Positions 28,029-36,943 of a stretch of DNA of 64,000 nucleotides are shown piece by piece (position 1 is the first letter of the stretch; every line of letters begins with the position of its first letter). Location of the stretch: assembly GCA_934129895.1 (NCBI GenBank), contig CAKOWY010000002.1:124001-188000 (forward strand), written 5' to 3'. The translations under genes and the position numbers were made by a program. This stretch comes from an uncultured Clostridia bacterium (GTDB taxonomy: Bacteria > Bacillota > Clostridia > TANB77 > CAG-508). The notes under the pieces were generated by a model, which did no database searches, was not told the DNA's origin, and saw only the letters and a list, made by a program, of their open reading frames with translations.

Positions 28029-30017
28029 ATGGACCTAGTATTAAAAGATCAAGATATTATAAATATTATTAAAGATTATATTGAAAATAAAAATACAGAT
28101 TATGCCGTTATGATAGATGGGGAATGGGGAAGCGGTAAAACATATTTTGTTTTAAAGAAATTAAAACCTCAGTTGGAAAAATTTTTCGAGAAAAAAAAGC
28201 CAATTAAGTTTATTTATGTATCAGCATATGGAGTAAAGGATACAAAAGAATTAGATAATAAAATATATGAGGAAATAATAAGAGAATTTTTGCCAGATAT
28301 ATTAAAAAATAAATATAAAGATATAGGTAATGGAGTGGAAGCAATATATAAAATTGTTAAAGAGGTAAAAAAATGGCCAGATATTTCAAAAAATAGTATA
28401 AAACCAATTATAGAAATATTGCAAAAAAGAAACGAAAAAAATTATATTTTAGTATTTGATGATTTAGAAAGATCAGAAATGCCTATATCTGAATTAATGG
28501 GTTATATAAATGAATTTGTAGAGCACAAAGAAATGAAAACTATTATTGTAGCAAATGAAAAAGAAATTTTAAAAAAGAAAATGTATTCTAATAGTGAAAT
28601 GAAGTATATTGCAGCTGAGAGTGAAATATTGAATATACCTGTTGAGAAAAAGGGTTTCATAGATATTTTGAACGATAGAAAAGAAGATAAAAGCACAGAA
28701 AACAAGAAAATAGACATTAATGAATTAAATGAACGAGTTGAAAAAATATTTGGAGAGGATCTTTTATATAGTCAAATTAAAGAAAAATTAATAGGAATAA
28801 CAATTTATTATGTTCCAAATTTAGAAGAAGTAAATAAAACAATTTTTGAAGAATATATAGAAAATATGGTAATAAGAGAATATATAGAACGAAATAATCA
28901 TAGAATTATTAATTTGATGCAAAATAAAAATCATTTAAATATCAGAACATTAAAAATTTCACTAAAAATCTTGGAAAAAATATTTTTAATAATGTTGGAA
29001 ATTGACACATCAAAATATGATGAAAAAGCAATTAATAGTTGCAAAATGGATATATTAATATATACAATCACTGCATGTATAGAGTATAAGGAAGGAACAA
29101 ATAAAGAACATTTAGGCTCTGAAATATTTATTATTAATCAAGAAAGTAGAGTAAGTGATGCAAAAAATGGATTTAGGTTTATAGATGATATTATAGATAA
29201 GAGCTATGTTCATGAAGAACGAATAAAGAATGTAATAGAGGAATATTTAAAAATTAAAGCAGAAGATGCAAATGATAGTAATGATCCGATAAATATTTTA
29301 ATGTATTATTGGCAAATGGACGATGAAGAAATTAAGAAAAATTATGAAGATTTAAAGAAAAAATTACAAAATAATTTATATAAAAGTACATTATATTCTA
29401 AAATAATGTATTTAGTTATAAAGCTAGTTAATATAGGATTTCCAAAGAAATATATTGAAGAAATAAAAAGTATAATGATAAAAAATCTGGAAGATTTAAA
29501 AAATTCAAATAGAATAGAAGAGTTTAATGCATTTGATGAACTGGATTTTTCATTTGATAATGACGAGGAAAAAAGAAAGTATGAGGAAATAATTCAGCCA
29601 ATAAAACAAATTATAAGTGATTCGAAAAATAAAAATAAAATAAACAATATAAATTCCACAATTACAAAAAAAGAAAAATGGGGTGAAGAATTTTCTAGTT
29701 ATTGTATGGATAATAAAGGACAGTTTATATCACAAAAAGAGTTTTTCAATTTATTAAATATAGACAATTTATTTGATGTTATAAAACAATCAAAAACAAA
29801 AGATGTAAGTGATTTTAGAAGAAGTATAGCAACAATATATCATTTTAGAAATATTAACGAATTTTATAAAAATGATATATATAAACTTAGAGAGCTTTTA
29901 GAAAAACTTGAAGGAATTACCTCAGAAGAATTAAATCAGTATTGTAATACTAAGAAATACAACATTAACTTATTAAAAGAAAATATAAAACAAGTTATAG
30001 AATTATTAGAAAAATAA
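28029..30017 (+). CDS. KAP-like P-loop NTPase, putative phage-defence protein
   Basis: 662 residues. Walker A GEWGSGKT is at residues 31-38, and Walker B LVFDDLERSE is at about 141-150. The C-terminal two thirds are helical, Lys/Glu-rich and match nothing I recognise. KAP-type NTPases occur in several anti-phage systems. Many have membrane helices inserted in the NTPase domain, but none is evident here. The gene has its own promoter, nearly identical to that of the next operon, and its own terminator. Defence is inferred from its position between an integrase and a Gabija-like operon. Confidence 0.75.
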   Translation: MDLVLKDQDIINIIKDYIENKNTDYAVMIDGEWGSGKTYFVLKKLKPQLEKFFEKKKPIKFIYVSAYGVKDTKELDNKIYEEIIREFLPDILKNKYKDIGNGVEAIYKIVKEVKKWPDISKNSIKPIIEILQKRNEKNYILVFDDLERSEMPISELMGYINEFVEHKEMKTIIVANEKEILKKKMYSNSEMKYIAAESEILNIPVEKKGFIDILNDRKEDKSTENKKIDINELNERVEKIFGEDLLYSQIKEKLIGITIYYVPNLEEVNKTIFEEYIENMVIREYIERNNHRIINLMQNKNHLNIRTLKISLKILEKIFLIMLEIDTSKYDEKAINSCKMDILIYTITACIEYKEGTNKEHLGSEIFIINQESRVSDAKNGFRFIDDIIDKSYVHEERIKNVIEEYLKIKAEDANDSNDPINILMYYWQMDDEEIKKNYEDLKKKLQNNLYKSTLYSKIMYLVIKLVNIGFPKKYIEEIKSIMIKNLEDLKNSNRIEEFNAFDELDFSFDNDEEKRKYEEIIQPIKQIISDSKNKNKINNINSTITKKEKWGEEFSSYCMDNKGQFISQKEFFNLLNIDNLFDVIKQSKTKDVSDFRRSIATIYHFRNINEFYKNDIYKLRELLEKLEGITSEELNQYCNTKKYNINLLKENIKQVIELLEK

Positions 30018-30038
30018 GAGCTAAAAGGCTCTTATTTT
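30011..30038 (+). terminator. Terminator of the KAP gene
   Basis: A perfect 11-bp stem AAAATAAGAGC/GCTCTTATTTT (30011-30021 with 30028-30038). It lies directly before the next conserved promoter region. Confidence 0.85.
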
Positions 30039-30039
30039 G

Positions 30040-30107
30040 TTGTCGAATTATGTAATATAATGTAACGTTTTGTCAAAGCATTGAGAATAAATGGATAATT
30101 TGATATA
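30040..30107 (+). promoter_or_regulatory. 68-bp conserved promoter region of the Gabija-like operon
   Basis: Nearly identical to 27933-28000. It starts with TTGTCGAATTATGTAA and contains TTGAGA - 17 bp - TATAAT, 22 bp before the gajA-like start codon. Confidence 0.78.
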
Positions 30108-30128
30108 ATCAAAAAAGAGGGTGAAAGT

Positions 30129-31781
30129 ATGAATATAACAAAAATAAAAATAAATAATTTTAAAAAATTAAAACAATTTGAGTTTGAGCCATGTAGTGGT
30201 ATGAACATATTAGTAGGTAATAATAATGAAGGAAAGTCTACTATTTTTGAAGCTATTCATTTAGCATTAACAGGCTATTATAGAGGAAAATACATTAGAA
30301 ATTGTATAACACAAGATATTTTTAATGAAGAATGCGTAAAAGAGTATATTTTAGGGATTAATACAGAAAAGAATACCCCATTACCTATATTAAATATTGA
30401 ATTGTTTTTTGATGATATACCAGAATTATTAGGAACTAATAATTCTGATCAGGAAGATAAATCTTCAATTAATTTTTCTATTGAATTTGATAATAGTTTT
30501 GAAAAAGAGTATAAAGCTTTTATAGAGAAGGGCAATATTACGACATTACCAATAGAATACTATAAGGTAACATGGCATTGCTCAGCAAACGATGACTCTG
30601 AAATGACTACAAGATCTATACCAATTAAATCGGTTTTGATAGATACATCTGATTCAAACTTAAGAAATAGTTCAGATACATGTATTTCTAAAATAATAAA
30701 AGAAAAATTAGAAGAAGAAGAAATTATAGATATTTCTCAAACATATAGAGAAGTACGTGATCAATTTATTAATAGCCCTACAATTATGAATATAAATGAA
30801 AGATTAACCAAAGAGGATCATCTTATGGGAAATACAATTCAAATGGATGTAGAAATGTTGAATAAAAGTGAATGGGAAAAAGCAATTATAACTAAGATTA
30901 ATTCTATACCATTTGAAAATGTTGGAAAAGGAGAACAAGCTACATTAAGAATAGAATTATCGCTAAAAAATCCAAAAGCAGAAAAGGCTGGTATAATTTT
31001 ATTAGAAGAACCTGAAAACCATTTAACATATTCTAAATTAAACAGATTATTAAATGATGTTGAAAAACAAAGTGGTAGAAAACAAATATTTGTAACGACG
31101 CATAGTAGTTTTGTTGCTAATAAGCTCGGATTGAAAAAAATAATACTATTAAGAGAACAAAATACTATGAAATTTGATGATTTAACAGAAGATACTCAAG
31201 AGTTTTTTATGAAAAAACCTGGATATGACACATTAAGATTTTTATTATGCAAAAAAGCAATTTTAGTTGAAGGGGATGCTGATGAATTAGTTGTTCAAAG
31301 AGCATATAAAGATAAATATCAAAAACTACCAATTGAAGATGAAATAGATGTAATCTCTGTTGGAACTACTTTTTTACGTTTTCTTGAAATGGCAGATAAA
31401 TTAAAAAAAGAAACAATAGTGGTAACTGATAATGACGGTGATATTACTGCTTTAGAAAGTAAATATTCAAATTATTTAGGTGAAAATGTAAAAGAATATA
31501 TTCAAATTTATTATGACGAAGAAACTCATATTAATCAAGGTGGACTAGTAGCTAAAAATGAAGGAAAATTTAATTATGATACATTAGAACCATGTCTATT
31601 AAGAGCAAATACATTGGAAATTATTAATAGAGTTTTAGGTAAAAGCTATTTTTCAGATGATGATTTAATAAAGTATATGGTTGGAAATAAAACAGAATGT
31701 GCTTTGAAAATTTTTAATGCAGAAGAAAACATAAATTATCCAAATTATATTAAGAAAGCGATAGGTGATTATGAAGAATAA
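30129..31781 (+). CDS. gajA: GajA-like OLD-family ATPase-nuclease
   Basis: 550 residues. The N-terminal AAA/ABC-type ATPase has Walker A VGNNNEGKST (about 28-37), a GKGEQATLRIEL signature and Walker B IILLEEPENHL (about 290). The C-terminal TOPRIM domain has LVEGDADELVV (about 379) and VVTDNDGD (about 433), the acidic residues that bind metal for DNA cleavage. The length is close to known GajA proteins. The gene overlaps the downstream UvrD-like gene by 11 nt. Class 2 OLD proteins paired with a UvrD-like helicase define the Gabija defence system, in which GajA nicks DNA when nucleotides are depleted. Confidence 0.88.
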   Translation: MNITKIKINNFKKLKQFEFEPCSGMNILVGNNNEGKSTIFEAIHLALTGYYRGKYIRNCITQDIFNEECVKEYILGINTEKNTPLPILNIELFFDDIPELLGTNNSDQEDKSSINFSIEFDNSFEKEYKAFIEKGNITTLPIEYYKVTWHCSANDDSEMTTRSIPIKSVLIDTSDSNLRNSSDTCISKIIKEKLEEEEIIDISQTYREVRDQFINSPTIMNINERLTKEDHLMGNTIQMDVEMLNKSEWEKAIITKINSIPFENVGKGEQATLRIELSLKNPKAEKAGIILLEEPENHLTYSKLNRLLNDVEKQSGRKQIFVTTHSSFVANKLGLKKIILLREQNTMKFDDLTEDTQEFFMKKPGYDTLRFLLCKKAILVEGDADELVVQRAYKDKYQKLPIEDEIDVISVGTTFLRFLEMADKLKKETIVVTDNDGDITALESKYSNYLGENVKEYIQIYYDEETHINQGGLVAKNEGKFNYDTLEPCLLRANTLEIINRVLGKSYFSDDDLIKYMVGNKTECALKIFNAEENINYPNYIKKAIGDYEE

Positions 31782-32874
31782 ATTAATTATAGCTGGAGCA
31801 GGAACAGGAAAAACTAGTTACTTAATTAATGAAGCATTAAAAACAGCTGAAAAGACTTTAATAACAACTTTTACAATTAATTGTAAAAATGAAATTTTAG
31901 ATAAAATAACTAAAGTTAACGGATATATTCCTCATAATATAGTTGTTCAAACTTGGTTTTCATTATTATTACAAAATGGTGTAAAACCATACAAAAGATC
32001 TTTAAGTATAGATAAAGTAAAAGGCGTAAATATGGTGCAAGGAAGGTCAGGATTCAGATTCAAAGGACGTAGAGGGCCTGTATATTGGGGAGAAGACCAC
32101 TTTAATAATTTTTACTTTGATTCAGATTGCAATATTTATACTGATAAGTTATCAAAATTAGTTATAAGATTAGATGATAAAACAAATGGAAAAGTAATAA
32201 AAAGAATTACAGCTATTTATAAAAATATATTTATTGATGAAGTACAAGATATGGCAGGATATGATTTGGAATTCTTAAAAAGATTAATGAGTTCAAATTC
32301 AAATATTATTTTAGTAGGAGATCCAAGGCAGACTGTTTATAAAACTCATTTTGAACAAAAGTATAAAAAATACTCAGATGGTAATATTGAAAACTTTATA
32401 AAAGAAGAGTGTAAAAAGATAGAGTGTGATATTGATAATACAACATTAAATAAATGCTATAGATGTCATAAAGATATAATCAATTTTGTAAATAATTTTT
32501 ACAACGAATATACTCCAATGGAATCAACTGAAATAGAAGAAAATGAACATCAAGGGGTTTTTATAATAAAGCCAGAGCAAATTGAAGAGTATATAAAGAA
32601 ATATAATCCTGTTCAAATTGTATATGATTCAAAAACTATTACTAATAAATTAGCTAAAACAATTAATATGGGAAAATCGAAAGGAGCAACATATAATAGA
32701 GTTTTATTATATCCTACAGGAGAATTTAAAAAATATATTATAACAGGAAATGGAAGTATTAATATCAGCACCAAAAACAAATTATATGTTGGTATGACGA
32801 GACCTGTGAATAGTTTGACTTTTGTTATGCAGGAAGAAAAAAACGCATTTAATTTGAAAAATGGATTAGAATAG
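31771..32874 (+). CDS. gajB: GajB-like UvrD/PcrA-family helicase (short)
   Basis: 367 residues. SF1 helicase motifs: Walker A IIAGAGTGKTSY (residues 6-17), Walker B FIDEVQDM (about 156), motif III LVGDPRQTVY, motif IV-like CYRCHKDI and motif VI KLYVGMTRP. It is much shorter than the usual GajB (about 490 residues), chiefly in the 2B-type insert. ATG 31771 lies inside the end of gajA, so the two are translationally coupled. In Gabija, GajB activates the GajA complex by sensing DNA ends or single strands. Confidence 0.83.
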   Translation: MKNKLIIAGAGTGKTSYLINEALKTAEKTLITTFTINCKNEILDKITKVNGYIPHNIVVQTWFSLLLQNGVKPYKRSLSIDKVKGVNMVQGRSGFRFKGRRGPVYWGEDHFNNFYFDSDCNIYTDKLSKLVIRLDDKTNGKVIKRITAIYKNIFIDEVQDMAGYDLEFLKRLMSSNSNIILVGDPRQTVYKTHFEQKYKKYSDGNIENFIKEECKKIECDIDNTTLNKCYRCHKDIINFVNNFYNEYTPMESTEIEENEHQGVFIIKPEQIEEYIKKYNPVQIVYDSKTITNKLAKTINMGKSKGATYNRVLLYPTGEFKKYIITGNGSINISTKNKLYVGMTRPVNSLTFVMQEEKNAFNLKNGLE

Positions 32875-32887
32875 GGAGGAAATATAT

Positions 32888-33661
32888 TTGAATAAAGAAG
32901 AATTAATAAAAGAACTAAATAATTTAGTAAAAGAAGGAGAAGATGTTTTAAAAACAAAATGGGATTATAGCGATACAGGATTTATTGATCTTAATGTATA
33001 TGTTGAAAATGATAAATATACATCATGGAGATTAAAAATTTTAACGCTAATAAATAAAAATATGTCTACAGAAATACATTATATAGATTTAATCAATTCA
33101 TTAAAGGACAATTATTATGAAAATGCAAAACAGATTTGTGAATTATTAAAAGGAATTTTGGAATATGTAAATAAAGATTATATTGTAATTAATGAGGAAG
33201 AAAATATTTCAAAAGAAGAAAAACTAGATTTTATTTTTAATAATTTTCATAAAATGGTTAAATGTTTAAGAGGTCGCTATAATAATAGAAGTACAATAGA
33301 TGTACAAGATGAGTATGATGTACAAGACTTATTATTTGCAGTTTTGCAATTGTTTTTTGAAGATATTAGAAAAGAAGAATGGACTCCAAGTTATGCAGGA
33401 AATTGTTCTAGAGTAGATTTTTTATTAAAAAAAGAGAAAATAGTTATTGAAGTGAAAAAAACTAGAAGTAGTATGAAAGATAAAGATTTAGGAGAACAAT
33501 TAATTATTGATATAGAAAGATATAAAGTTCATCCAGACTGCAAACAGTTAATTTGCTTTGTATATGATCCTGAAGGAAGAATCGTAAATCCAATAGGAAT
33601 AGTAAATGATCTAGAGAATAACAATAAAGATTTTGTAAAGGTATATATAAATCCAAAATAA
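32888..33661 (+). CDS. DpnII/MboI-type PD-(D/E)xK nuclease domain protein, third gene of the Gabija-like operon
   Basis: 257 residues. The N-terminal half (about 1-95) is helical and unassigned. The C-terminal half resembles the DpnII-MboI-like restriction domain found in many defence proteins: LRGRYNNRSTIDVQDEYDVQ, LLFAVLQLFFED, then SRVDFLL and IVIEVKKTR. The Asp and the E-V-K supply the catalytic PD-(D/E)xK site. The start is TTG 32888 behind AGGGAGGA, 14 nt after gajB and with no promoter between, so it is part of the operon. It could be an added effector. Confidence 0.75.
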   Translation: MNKEELIKELNNLVKEGEDVLKTKWDYSDTGFIDLNVYVENDKYTSWRLKILTLINKNMSTEIHYIDLINSLKDNYYENAKQICELLKGILEYVNKDYIVINEEENISKEEKLDFIFNNFHKMVKCLRGRYNNRSTIDVQDEYDVQDLLFAVLQLFFEDIRKEEWTPSYAGNCSRVDFLLKKEKIVIEVKKTRSSMKDKDLGEQLIIDIERYKVHPDCKQLICFVYDPEGRIVNPIGIVNDLENNNKDFVKVYINPK

Positions 33662-33693
33662 ATAAGAGCTTTTACAGCTCTTATTTGTTTTTT
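33660..33693. terminator. Bidirectional terminator after the Gabija-like operon
   Basis: AAATAAGAGCT/AGCTCTTATTT (33660-33670 with 33676-33686), then a T run. It overlaps the end of the convergent zinc-finger protein gene. Confidence 0.88.
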
Positions 33694-34559
33694 GCTCTAT
33701 TTTTATAAACATTAGCTTTATTTTTACACTGAGGAGTATGATATTCAGCTTTAGGATTAACAGCAAGAAAAGCTTTATTACAGAATTTGCATATCTTTAA
33801 TAGATTAATATCTTGTGCTACTGTTTTAGCAAAGTAATAATCGATATATTGTTTTAAACAAGTGATTTGAAATTCTACGGATAAAGTTTCTTTTCTAGAC
33901 AAACTTATTTTAACATTGTTAATTTCAAATTGCTTTAATAATTCATCTATATTGTAATTATCTTCATTAGTAATATTATTTAATAAACTATATAAGTATT
34001 TAGCATATTGAATAAACATATCTAGAGGTTCACAATATAAATTAGATCCTGCTAATAATTTATTTACATCAGATAACATGTATTTTTCCATGGCAGGAGT
34101 TTCTGCTAATTTAGTTACTTCATTAATTAATTCTTTTATCTGACTATCATCACAAGTAGGGAAGAATAATTTAAAATATTTCTTTCTATCTACTACTGCT
34201 GTTAAATCAGAATTTCCAATATAGTTATAATCTTTTAAAACTATTTTATCATCTAAGAAAAAGTATTTATTTAAAGGTAAATCGTTTATTAACCCTAATG
34301 TAGAATACTTATTTACAAAGTCTAAAACACTTTTTTCTATATCATTTTCGTTATAAAAAACTAATTTACCTATATTTAATAAATCTATTAAAATAGATTC
34401 TTCAAAATCTTTTTCTATATCAATTAATGGAGCACCACTAGAGTGCTTTTTATTTATACTATCTGAAACTATATATTTAGTTTTGCTTATTTCTTTAATT
34501 TCATATTTAGCAAATTTAAAAATATTTTTTCCTTCAAATGCACTAAAATTAAGGCTCAT
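33681..34559 (-). CDS. Unassigned protein with C-terminal zinc-finger-like motif (A copy)
   Basis: 292 residues, not recognised as a characterised family. The C-terminus has CKFCNKAF...HTPQCKNKANVYKNR, a CxxC...HxxxC motif like a small zinc finger. The remainder is helical with no membrane segments. It starts behind AGGAGG and runs leftward, divergent from the excisionase-like gene, with ~245 bp of repeat-rich DNA between. A longer protein with a comparable C-terminal finger occupies the same place in element B, so it belongs to the backbone. It may be a regulator acting on that intergenic region; this is inference. Confidence 0.7.
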   Translation of the reverse strand: MSLNFSAFEGKNIFKFAKYEIKEISKTKYIVSDSINKKHSSGAPLIDIEKDFEESILIDLLNIGKLVFYNENDIEKSVLDFVNKYSTLGLINDLPLNKYFFLDDKIVLKDYNYIGNSDLTAVVDRKKYFKLFFPTCDDSQIKELINEVTKLAETPAMEKYMLSDVNKLLAGSNLYCEPLDMFIQYAKYLYSLLNNITNEDNYNIDELLKQFEINNVKISLSRKETLSVEFQITCLKQYIDYYFAKTVAQDINLLKICKFCNKAFLAVNPKAEYHTPQCKNKANVYKNRAKNK

Positions 34560-34592
34560 ACGAATACCTCCTAAAAAAATTACAGTAAGCCC

Positions 34593-34729
34593 TTGACAAA
34601 CATAATAGATTACTGATATATTTTTACCAGAGTAAGTGATTATTATACAAAATCAATTACAGAAACAAAAACCAGTCAGGACTTGACTTTTAAGTAAAAT
34701 TACAGCACGAAACAAGTAATTGATTACTT
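34593..34729. promoter_or_regulatory. Operator-rich control region of the excisionase operon in A
   Basis: TTGACA (34593-34598) with TATATT (34617-34622) at an 18-bp spacing faces right. Around it lie several GATTACT/AGTAATC-type half sites: AGATTACTGA at 34608, AGTAAGTGATTATT at 34631, AATCAATTAC at 34651, and a complete inverted repeat AAGTAATTGATTACTT at 34714-34729. TGATTACT also occurs upstream of A's integrase (27819-27826). Confidence 0.55.
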
Positions 34730-34804
34730 ACAATAATAGCTTACCACACAAAAGATAAGTTGTCAACAAAGAAGATAAAATTTCAAAAGAAAGGAGGAAT
34801 GTAT

Positions 34805-35002
34805 ATGGAATTTCAGGAAGTCAAAAGAATAACTCTAACAATGAGAGAAGCAGCAGACTATTTAGGAATATCATATTGGTTAATTAATCAATTGGTTAAG
34901 AAAAAACAAATACCATATTCAAAAGTGGGCGGCAAGTTCTTATTTAGAGTAAAAGCACTGGATGAATATCTATGTGAAAAAGAACGAGCTTCAGTAAGAT
35001 AG
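34805..35002 (+). CDS. Excisionase-like DNA-binding protein (MerR-type HTH_17), A copy
   Basis: 65 residues. Helix-turn-helix LTMREAADYLGISYWLINQLVKKKQIPYSKVGGKFLFR is typical of excisionase-family proteins. ATG 34805 lies 8 nt after AGGAGG; an in-frame ATG at 34799 is too close. Its product probably directs excision with the integrase and may regulate the operon. Its counterpart in B (49334-49534) is nearly the same through the helix-turn-helix. Confidence 0.9.
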   Translation: MEFQEVKRITLTMREAADYLGISYWLINQLVKKKQIPYSKVGGKFLFRVKALDEYLCEKERASVR

Positions 35003-35018
35003 CAAAGGAGGAAGAAAA

Positions 35019-35495
35019 ATGGTTGAAGTTCATTGGTTTAAGATACAGGCAGATATATTTGACAATGAAAAAATTAAAAAACTACTTAATAGTAGGGATG
35101 GGGACACCTATTGTAGAGTATGGTTTCAACTATTAGCATTAGCTGCAAAGTGTAATGCACATGGAGCAGTTCTACTTGGTGAGAATATTCCAATAACAAT
35201 AGATGATCTTGCAAGAATTATGAACAAGACAGTAAACAAGCTTGCAACGATCATGCAACAACTAGTGAATCTTCACATGATATTCGTAGAAGATGGAACA
35301 ATCTATATTAAAAATTGGGATGTTTACCAAAATCTTGATAAGCTCGAAAAAATCAAGGAAGACAACAGGAAAAGACAGCAAAGATTTAGAGATAAACAAA
35401 TGATAAATAACGTTACTGTAACGTTAAATAACGCAGAAGATAAGAATAGAGAAGAAAAGATTAGAATAGAAAATGATAGTGGTTTTAAAGACTAA
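35019..35495 (+). CDS. Phage replisome organizer N-terminal domain protein, A copy
   Basis: 158 residues. The winged-helix domain (VHWFKIQADIFDNEKIKKLLNSRDGDTYCRVWFQLL...) is that of phage replisome organizers, followed by a charged tail. Such proteins bind an origin and recruit the DnaC-like loader. Together with the next gene it suggests autonomous replication of the excised circle. The ribosome binding site is AAAGGAGG. Confidence 0.85.
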   Translation: MVEVHWFKIQADIFDNEKIKKLLNSRDGDTYCRVWFQLLALAAKCNAHGAVLLGENIPITIDDLARIMNKTVNKLATIMQQLVNLHMIFVEDGTIYIKNWDVYQNLDKLEKIKEDNRKRQQRFRDKQMINNVTVTLNNAEDKNREEKIRIENDSGFKD

Positions 35496-35530
35496 AAAAG
35501 CAATTTTTAATTATGAAAGGAGAAATTTAT

Positions 35531-36343
35531 ATGATAAGTACAAGGACAATTAAAAGAGAAAAATGTAAATTCTGTGGAAAGGAATTAGAACAAAAGACAA
35601 TGAGTTTTATAGTAGGAGATAGAGAATTCGTTCTATCAGGAGAACCTGTAAGATGTGACTGTATGAAAGCAAAGATATATTGGAAAAAGGTTGATGATAG
35701 AAGAGCTGCAATAGAATATAAAAGGGAGTATAACAGAAAGATGATGCTAAGAAAGAGATATTACTTAAATAGCAAAATGAACAAAAGATTAATGGAATAT
35801 AATTTTGAAAATTATATGACTAATAATGACAATAGAATGGCTTATGAAAAGTCAAAAAGGTATGCAGAGAATTTTGTAAAAGGTGATAACAAAGGAAGTT
35901 TATTTATAACTGGAGGAGTTGGAACAGGTAAAACACATTTAGCAGCAAGTATTGCAAATTACTTAATAGAAAATGAAATACCAGTTATATTTGGAACACT
36001 AATAACTTTACTAAATGATATAAAGGATACTTACAAAACTGATGGCAATTGTGAGAGTAATGTTATTGAAAAATATTCAAAGATTCCATTGTTGATAATT
36101 GATGATTTAGGTAAAGAAAGACCTAGTGAATGGACATTAGAAAAATTATTTACAATAATAAATAACAGATATGAGAACAATTTACCAATAATAATTACAA
36201 CAAATTATAACAAAGAAAAGTTAAGAAAAAGACTTTTATGTAATAACAATGAAGAAATTGTAGATTCAATAATATCAAGACTTTATGAAATGTGTAGAGG
36301 AATAATCATCTTTGGAAAAGACAAAAGAAAAGAGTTAGTATAG
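35531..36343 (+). CDS. DnaC-like helicase loader ATPase
   Basis: 270 residues. An N-terminal zinc-ribbon-like CKFCGKEL...CDC precedes an AAA+ domain with Walker A TGGVGTGKTHLA, Walker B LLIIDDLGKE and sensor TTNYN. This is the IstB/DnaC type that loads the replicative helicase. I chose ATG 35531, 6 nt after AAAGGAG, over an ATG at 35513. Element B lacks this gene although flanking genes are conserved. Confidence 0.88.
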   Translation: MISTRTIKREKCKFCGKELEQKTMSFIVGDREFVLSGEPVRCDCMKAKIYWKKVDDRRAAIEYKREYNRKMMLRKRYYLNSKMNKRLMEYNFENYMTNNDNRMAYEKSKRYAENFVKGDNKGSLFITGGVGTGKTHLAASIANYLIENEIPVIFGTLITLLNDIKDTYKTDGNCESNVIEKYSKIPLLIIDDLGKERPSEWTLEKLFTIINNRYENNLPIIITTNYNKEKLRKRLLCNNNEEIVDSIISRLYEMCRGIIIFGKDKRKELV

Positions 36344-36427
36344 CGGCAAAACTAATAACTAACCCTAATAATTATAAATAAATTATACAATAAAAATTTT
36401 TAAAAGTAAATAAAAAGGAGGAAAGTT

Positions 36428-36784
36428 ATGGATATAACTTATAAAAAAGTAGGAGATTATTATTATCCTGAATTGGAATTACCAAAAAAATATAAGGATT
36501 TTAGATTAGATGAATATGGAAGATTAAGACTTAATTATTTAAAGGAAAATAAGCATATACAATATGAAATTATGAAGTGTGAAGATACCTTAATAGATCA
36601 TTTAAAAGTAGTACAAGAGTTAGCTAATAAAAGATACAATCAACTTATGGAAGAGTTCAAAAAGAGAGAGAATATTACAGAAGAATTAAAGCAAAAAGAC
36701 CAAATGAGGTGGGTAGGTCTAATGAATAATATAAGCAATTGTGTAGATGAAATTGTACTAAAAGAATGCATTTATGATGATTAA
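36428..36784 (+). CDS. TnpV-like transposon-encoded protein, A copy
   Basis: 118 residues. It shares with 50161-50544 the layout of a YYYPEL-type beginning, RLDEYGRLRLNYLKENK, a central helix and a QMRWVGLMNNI motif. This is the TnpV-type protein found in Tn4451-like and other clostridial mobilizable elements. The function is not known. The ribosome binding site is AAGGAGG. Confidence 0.8.
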   Translation: MDITYKKVGDYYYPELELPKKYKDFRLDEYGRLRLNYLKENKHIQYEIMKCEDTLIDHLKVVQELANKRYNQLMEEFKKRENITEELKQKDQMRWVGLMNNISNCVDEIVLKECIYDD

Positions 36785-36859
36785 ACTTAAGGAATAATGC
36801 CTGAATTTTTGAAAAGGATTTGGGCATTTCCTTCCATATTTTAGTTATAAGTTATGTAT

Positions 36860-36918
36860 CAGCAAGCAATGAATTTCTGTAGCTTGAAATTCAAAATGGG
36901 GAAATTCCCCAAGCCCCT
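36860..36918 (+). other. Putative oriT of element A
   Basis: GAATTT...AAATTC (36871-36876 with 36887-36892) is followed by GGGGAAATTCCCC and AAGCCCC. The same order of an AATT hairpin, a GGG..CCC palindrome and CCC occurs in element B at 50638-50692. It is located just upstream of the relaxase gene, the usual place for an origin of transfer. Confidence 0.55.
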
Positions 36919-36943
36919 TTTTATTTTTAGAAAGGAGAAAATT

